A stretch of DNA of 64,000 nucleotides, from the NCBI RefSeq assembly GCF_050749815.1, contig NZ_CP192735.1:992001-1056000 (forward strand), in the 5' to 3' direction. Source of the DNA: Dyella_A sp050749815. GTDB taxonomy: Bacteria; Pseudomonadota; Gammaproteobacteria; Xanthomonadales; Rhodanobacteraceae. Made by a program: the position numbers and the translations under genes. Below the pieces are notes generated by a model that was given only the letters and a program-made list of their open reading frames with translations, made no database searches and was not told the origin of the DNA. This document shows, piece by piece, positions 58,268-64,000 of the stretch (position 1 is the first letter of the stretch; the number at the start of each line of letters is the position of its first letter).

Positions 58268-58373
58268 GCGCAGGCGGGATGGCGTTCCATGCGATAATGC
58301 CGGGTTCGTGCCGCCATCCCGGGGGCACGCCGCCGGCGTTTCCGCCTGGCGGTGCAAGCTGACAGCGTAGCCC

Positions 58374-60164
<1,791 letters not shown>

Positions 60165-60236
60165 GGGCCGCGACGCGCGTCCGGCCGACCTGCGGCCACG
60201 GGCGTGTCACGCAACCTTCCCTTGACGGAGCAACAC

Positions 60237-61187
60237 ATGGATTTTGATTTTTCCGCCATCCTGCTCGGCCTGACCGTGCTGTTTGGCGTGGTGTGGGGCC
60301 TGGATCGCGCGCTGCTGTATCGCCGCCGCAAGGCGCGGCTGGATGCGGCCGGTGCGGAATACCGCGATCCGATGCCGGTCGACTGGGCGCGCTCGCTGTT
60401 CCCGGTGGTGTTCGTGGTGCTGCTGCTGCGCTCGTTCGTGGCCGAGCCGTTCCGCATCCCGTCCGGCTCGATGATGCCGACGCTGGACGTGGGCGATTTC
60501 ATCCTGGTCAACAAGTTCGCCTACGGCCTGCGGCTGCCGGCGTTCAACAACAAGTTCCTGGACATTGGCGAGCCCAAGCGCGGCGATGTGGTGGTGTTCC
60601 GTTTTCCCGGCTACCTGTGCCGCGATGCCGACGGGCACTTCCAGCGCATCGGCGGCGCGGAGGACGGCACCACGCCGGCCAACGGCGCCGACCACGCCTG
60701 CCCGACGCCGCTCACCCCGGTGCCGAGCCAGAACTGGATCAAGCGCGTGATCGGTCTGCCCGGTGACACCATCGAAGTGCGCGACAGTCAGATCGTGATC
60801 AACGGCAAGCCGGTCGCCTCCGACGAGCTGGGTCCGTACATTGGCAATCCGCAGCGCGCGGAAGATGCCGAGCTGCTGTACTACGGCGCCACGGTGTGGA
60901 ACGAGCATCTGCCGGGCGAGAACGGCAAGACCGTCAATCACCTGGTGGCTCGCATGCCTTCGCGCATGCCGACCAATACGATTCCCAACCAGCTGGTGCC
61001 TTCCAAGGTGCCGCAGGGCTGCTATCTGGTGATGGGCGACGATCGCGAGAACAGCACCGACAGCCGCTGGTGGGGCTGCCTGCCGGAGAAGAACCTCGCC
61101 GGCAAGGCCTTCCTGATCTGGTTCAGCTGGCAGGGCCTGCATACCGGCGGCGTCGCCTGGAAGCGTATCGGCACGTTGATCCACTGA
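60237..61187 (+). CDS. lepB: signal peptidase I
   Basis: A 316-residue inner-membrane Ser/Lys protease that removes signal peptides from Sec and Tat substrates. Two N-terminal transmembrane helices (about 5-22 and 60-78). The catalytic Ser is in PSGSMMPTLDVGD (near residue 81) and the Lys in WIKRVIGLPGD (near 173); VMGDDRENSTDSR (near 265) completes the active-site region. ATG 60237 (MDFDFSAI) is chosen for the GGAG site. It follows lepA by 72 bp and precedes rnc after a small DUF4845 gene. Confidence 0.97.
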   Translation: MDFDFSAILLGLTVLFGVVWGLDRALLYRRRKARLDAAGAEYRDPMPVDWARSLFPVVFVVLLLRSFVAEPFRIPSGSMMPTLDVGDFILVNKFAYGLRLPAFNNKFLDIGEPKRGDVVVFRFPGYLCRDADGHFQRIGGAEDGTTPANGADHACPTPLTPVPSQNWIKRVIGLPGDTIEVRDSQIVINGKPVASDELGPYIGNPQRAEDAELLYYGATVWNEHLPGENGKTVNHLVARMPSRMPTNTIPNQLVPSKVPQGCYLVMGDDRENSTDSRWWGCLPEKNLAGKAFLIWFSWQGLHTGGVAWKRIGTLIH

Positions 61188-61196
61188 TCTGCGACG

Positions 61197-61221
61197 GCCG
61201 GCGCGTGACGCGCGCGCCGGC
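61197..61221. other. T-less hairpin after lepB
   Basis: GCCGGCGCG (61197-61205) and its complement CGCGCCGGC (61213-61221) form a nine-base stem with a seven-base loop ten bases past the lepB stop. There is no T-run. Confidence 0.45.
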
Positions 61222-61325
61222 TGCGGGCAGAATCGCCCTCGCCGCGTACGTTGCGACGGCGGGACAGAATCGGGCCGAATCGGCCATTACCGGGGGTTGC
61301 CGCCAGGCGGCTTAGCGAGGGGACT

Positions 61326-61706
61326 ATGAAAGCAAAACAGTCGGGCATCACGCTGATCGGATTCTTGATGATCCTGATCATCGTGGCCTTCTTCGGTTTC
61401 ATGGCCATGAAGCTGGTGCCGTCGTACGTCGAGTTTATGGGCGTGAAGAAGGCCATGAGCCAGATCGCCACTGACGGCGCCAACGGGCGCTCGCTCGATA
61501 CGATCCGTCGCGACCTGATCTTCAAGATGGGTTTCCAGTACGTCGATGACGCCACCATCCAGCCGTCGGACATCACCATCGAGCGCAACAACGGCGCTTC
61601 GACGCTGGTGGTCAGCTACGACAAGCAGGTGCCGTTCATCGCCAACATCGATTTCCTGCTGCATTTCGACAACAGCGTGGCGCTCTCCGGCACCGTGGGT
61701 GAATGA
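61326..61706 (+). CDS. DUF4845 family membrane protein
   Basis: A 126-residue bitopic protein with one N-terminal transmembrane helix (about residues 8-28, ITLIGFLMILIIVAFFGF) followed by a soluble domain (MKLVPSYVEFMGVKKAM, then DLIFKMGFQYVDDATI). The GITLIGFL start resembles a prepilin-like N-terminus, but no pilin-processing site Gly-Phe is placed right for that, so it is not called a pilin. The family lies between lepB and rnc in many gammaproteobacteria and betaproteobacteria; its function is unknown. Confidence 0.88.
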   Translation: MKAKQSGITLIGFLMILIIVAFFGFMAMKLVPSYVEFMGVKKAMSQIATDGANGRSLDTIRRDLIFKMGFQYVDDATIQPSDITIERNNGASTLVVSYDKQVPFIANIDFLLHFDNSVALSGTVGE

Positions 61707-61709
61707 TTC

Positions 61710-62369
61710 TTGACGCTTGATTACCGATTCCGCGATCCGGCGCTGGCCGATCTGGCGCTGACCCATCGCAGCGTCGGGCGGCCGAACAACGAGCGGCTGG
61801 AGTTCCTGGGCGACGCGTTCCTCGGTGCAGTGGTCGCCGAGATGTTGTTCGAGGTGCACCCGCACGCCAGCGAGGGGGAGCTCTCGCGGCTGCGCGCGCA
61901 GCTGGTGAACGGCCCGGCGCTGGCGGTGATCGCGCGCGAACTGGAGCTGGGTGATCGCCTGAAGCTCGGCCCCGGCGAACTCAAGAGCGGCGGCTTCCGG
62001 CGCGAGTCGATTCTCGCCGACGCGTTCGAGGCGCTGATCGCGGCGGTCTATCTCGATGGCGGGTTCGAGGCCTGCCGACAGGTGGTGCGCCAGTTGTTCG
62101 CCGAGCGCATCGCCGCACTGCCGCGCTCCTCCAAGGACGCCAAGACCCGCCTGCAGGAACACCTGCAGGCCGGCGGCTGGCCGCTGCCGCGTTACGAGCT
62201 GGTCGCCAGCCATGGTGACGACCACGCCAAACAATTCGACGTGCGCTGCACGATCGCCGAGCCCATGGAGCTGGACGCCCAGGCCAGCGGCTCGAGCCGG
62301 CGCTCGGCCGAGCAGGATGCCGCCGAAAGCGTGCTGGCCCGCCTGCTCGAACACAACGCTCGCGCCTGA
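61710..62369 (+). CDS. rnc: ribonuclease III
   Basis: A 219-residue double-stranded RNA endonuclease that processes rRNA and some mRNAs. The catalytic signature is NERLEFLGDAFLGA (near residue 26) with Glu in ADAFEALIAAVYLDGG (near 110). The double-stranded RNA-binding domain occupies about 150-217 (DAKTRLQEHLQ ... RSAEQDAAESVLARLL). The start is TTG 61710, three bases after the preceding stop. The order rnc-era-recO follows. Confidence 0.95.
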   Translation: MTLDYRFRDPALADLALTHRSVGRPNNERLEFLGDAFLGAVVAEMLFEVHPHASEGELSRLRAQLVNGPALAVIARELELGDRLKLGPGELKSGGFRRESILADAFEALIAAVYLDGGFEACRQVVRQLFAERIAALPRSSKDAKTRLQEHLQAGGWPLPRYELVASHGDDHAKQFDVRCTIAEPMELDAQASGSSRRSAEQDAAESVLARLLEHNARA

Positions 62370-62448
62370 CGCGCGGGCCGACCGAACCATCACTGGCATC
62401 CGCGCCGCCCCGGCGCGATGCTAGCCCCCTATCTCGCCCCCAGATTTC

Positions 62449-63399
62449 ATGCCGATGACCGACGAACACGACCTTTCCGCCGCCGATGGCGCGCCCGCCC
62501 TGCCGCACGACGACTTCCGCTGCGGCACGGTGGCGCTGGCCGGGCGTCCCAACGTGGGCAAGTCGACTCTGCTCAACGCGTTGATCGGCTTTCGCCTGTC
62601 CATCGTCAGCCCGCGACCGCAGACTACGCGGCACCGCATTTTGGGCATCAACACCACCGATGCAGGGCAGATTCTCTACGTCGATACGCCCGGCCTGCAT
62701 CGCGGCGCCAAGCGCGCCATGAACCGCAGCCTCAACCGCGCCGCACGCTCGGCGATCAGCGATGTCGACGTGGCCGTGCAAGTGGTCGAGGCCGGCCGCT
62801 GGACCGACGAGGACGAGGCCGTCTACGCCGCACTGGGCGAGCAGGACACCCCGCGCCTGCTGGCGATCAACAAGGTCGACCTCAGCAAGGACAAGGGCGC
62901 GCTGCTGCCGTTCGTGGCCAAGCTCGCCGAAACCCACGCCTTCGACGAGATCCACTACGTCAGCGCGCTGAAGGAGAAGGGCCTGGCCGAGCTGGAGAAG
63001 GCGATCCTGGCCCGTCTGCCGGTGCAGCCGCCGATGTACGGCGAAGACGAGGTGACCGATCGCAGCGAGCGCTTCCTCGCTGCCGAGATGGTGCGCGAAC
63101 AGCTCATGCTGCGGCTGGACCAGGAACTGCCGTACGCCACCACGGTGGAGATCGAGCAGTTCGCGGACCGTCCCGATGGCGTGGCGGAAATCCACGCCGT
63201 GATCTGGGTGGAGCGCGATGGCCAGAAAGCGATCGTGATCGGCCAGGGCGGCGCCCAGCTCAAGGCGATCGGCAGTGCCGCCCGCCGGCACATGGAGCGC
63301 CTGTTCGAGCGCAAGGTGTTCCTCAAGCTGTGGGTGAAGGTGCGCGAAGGCTGGGTGGACGACGAGTCCATGCTGAAGAAGTTCGGCTACACCGACTGA
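62449..63399 (+). CDS. era: GTPase Era
   Basis: A 316-residue GTPase needed for 30S maturation. G1 GRPNVGKSTLLNAL (near residue 31), G3 DTPGLHRGA (near 78), G4 NKVDLSKDK (near 142), and the C-terminal KH domain (about 215-310) that binds 16S rRNA, with ERDGQKAIVIGQGGAQLK, shortened: VIGQGGAQLK. The N-terminal extension before the G domain is about 20 residues longer than in E. coli. ATG 62449 has a poor ribosome site; 62455 is close by. Confidence 0.96.
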   Translation: MPMTDEHDLSAADGAPALPHDDFRCGTVALAGRPNVGKSTLLNALIGFRLSIVSPRPQTTRHRILGINTTDAGQILYVDTPGLHRGAKRAMNRSLNRAARSAISDVDVAVQVVEAGRWTDEDEAVYAALGEQDTPRLLAINKVDLSKDKGALLPFVAKLAETHAFDEIHYVSALKEKGLAELEKAILARLPVQPPMYGEDEVTDRSERFLAAEMVREQLMLRLDQELPYATTVEIEQFADRPDGVAEIHAVIWVERDGQKAIVIGQGGAQLKAIGSAARRHMERLFERKVFLKLWVKVREGWVDDESMLKKFGYTD

Positions 63400-63427
63400 T
63401 CCGACGGCGCGCGCCGCCGTCCACGCC

Positions 63428-64000
63428 ATGCGCATCGATCAGCAGCCTGCCTATGTTCTGCACGCGCGGCCGTACCGCGAGACGTCGCTGCTGCTGGAGT
63501 GCCTGACCCGCGAGTGCGGGCGGGTCGGCGTGGTGGCGCGCGGCGTGCGCAGCGAGAAGGGACGCGCCCAGCGTGCGCTGCTGGAGCCGTTTCAGCGCCT
63601 GGCAATGGATCTGCTGATGCGCGGCGAACTCGCCACCTTGCGCGGCGCCGAGCCGCTGGACGCGCCACGCCGCTTGCTGGGCGACCACGGCCTGGCCGGG
63701 CTGTACGTCAACGAGCTGGTGGTGCGCTTGACCGGTCGGCAGGATCCGCACCCGGACATGTTCGACAGCTACGCGCTCACGCTGGCGCGGCTGTCCGGCG
63801 CGGAGCCGCTGGCGTGGACGCTGCGCCGCTTCGAACGCGATTTCCTGCAGGCATTGGGCTATGCGCTCGTGCTCGACCACGACGCCGCCACCGGCGCGGC
63901 GATCGACCCGGACACGCACTACCGCTATCACGCCGAGAGCGGGCCGATGCCCTGCATGGCCGGCGACACCGGTGCCCTGCGCGGGGAGGTGCTGTTGGCC
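63428..64000 (+). CDS. recO: DNA repair protein RecO, cut at the window end
   Basis: The first 191 residues of RecO, which helps load RecA on SSB-coated gaps with RecR. The OB-fold start AYVLHARPYRETSLLLECLT matches the family; GDHGLAGLYVNELVVRL and RRFERDFLQALGYAL follow. The ATG at 63428 follows era by 28 bp. The rest is beyond the window. Confidence 0.95.
   Translation, partial: MRIDQQPAYVLHARPYRETSLLLECLTRECGRVGVVARGVRSEKGRAQRALLEPFQRLAMDLLMRGELATLRGAEPLDAPRRLLGDHGLAGLYVNELVVRLTGRQDPHPDMFDSYALTLARLSGAEPLAWTLRRFERDFLQALGYALVLDHDAATGAAIDPDTHYRYHAESGPMPCMAGDTGALRGEVLLA

Overview
The window is a gene-dense, high-GC chromosomal segment, almost certainly from a gammaproteobacterium of the Xanthomonadales, most likely the Rhodanobacteraceae (Rhodanobacter/Dyella/Luteibacter type). 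The basis is gene order and protein character: pyrG-kdsA-eno-ftsB-ispD-ispF, truD-surE-pcm-yqaA-nlpD, rlmE-ftsH, tig-clpP-clpX-lon-hupB-tRNA-ppiD, mltD-gloB-yafS-rnhA-dnaQ, rpoE-rseA-degP-lepA-lepB-rnc-era-recO, and a bacterial 3-hydroxyanthranilate dioxygenase. The genus is an inference. I saw no prophage, insertion sequence, CRISPR array or rRNA operon. This is mostly core chromosome.

Layout. 1-8.9 kb: an APC-type amino-acid permease, a Nudix hydrolase, a kynurenine-pathway enzyme, an ECF sigma / RskA-like anti-sigma / secreted fasciclin locus on the minus strand, then parE and an M24 aminopeptidase. 9.1-21 kb: a long plus-strand run for CTP, KDO, glycolysis, division, isoprenoids (MEP pathway), Mg2+ transport, tRNA pseudouridylation, SurE, protein repair and an NlpD-like lipoprotein. 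Many of its junctions are 4-bp ATGA/GTGA stop-start overlaps. 21-34.5 kb: RNA and protein quality control (yhbY, rlmE, ftsH, trigger factor, clpPX, lon, HU, ppiD) with eight tRNA genes. 34.6-40.3 kb: the mltD/gloB and yafS/rnhA/dnaQ cluster, a PP2C phosphatase, tRNA-Ser and a TetR regulator. 40.5-44.5 kb: ppsA with its divergent regulator ppsR. 44.5-49.9 kb: a three-tRNA minus operon, a CPA2 antiporter, a periplasmic FKBP, ugd, slyX and a DUF2058 gene. 50-55.3 kb: a FadB-type multifunctional enzyme, an unknown gene and a large GGDEF-EAL protein coupled to it. 55.4-64 kb: the sigma-E envelope-stress operon running into lepA-lepB-rnc-era-recO; recO is cut by the window end.

How the parts work together. 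Two ECF sigma systems are present: one controls a secreted fasciclin protein (inferred from the neighbourhood), the other is the envelope-stress system with its DegP protease. The Clp, Lon, FtsH, trigger factor and PpiD genes form a proteostasis block. The tRNA clusters have recognisable stable-RNA promoters (TTGACG with 17-bp spacing and A-rich upstream tracts) and good intrinsic terminators.

No clearly new multi-gene system stands out. The points most worth a second look are: (1) a perfect 14-bp inverted repeat in the fasciclin leader that would bury the Shine-Dalgarno sequence, with one arm overlapping an ECF-like -10; (2) an unrecognised gene translationally coupled to a pseudo-receiver/PAS/GAF/GGDEF/EAL protein; (3) a perfect 30-bp palindrome between convergent genes; (4) an orphan membrane-protein gene inserted between kdsA and eno. 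Promoter and terminator calls are from reading the sequence only, and family assignments are from recognised motifs, not from searches.
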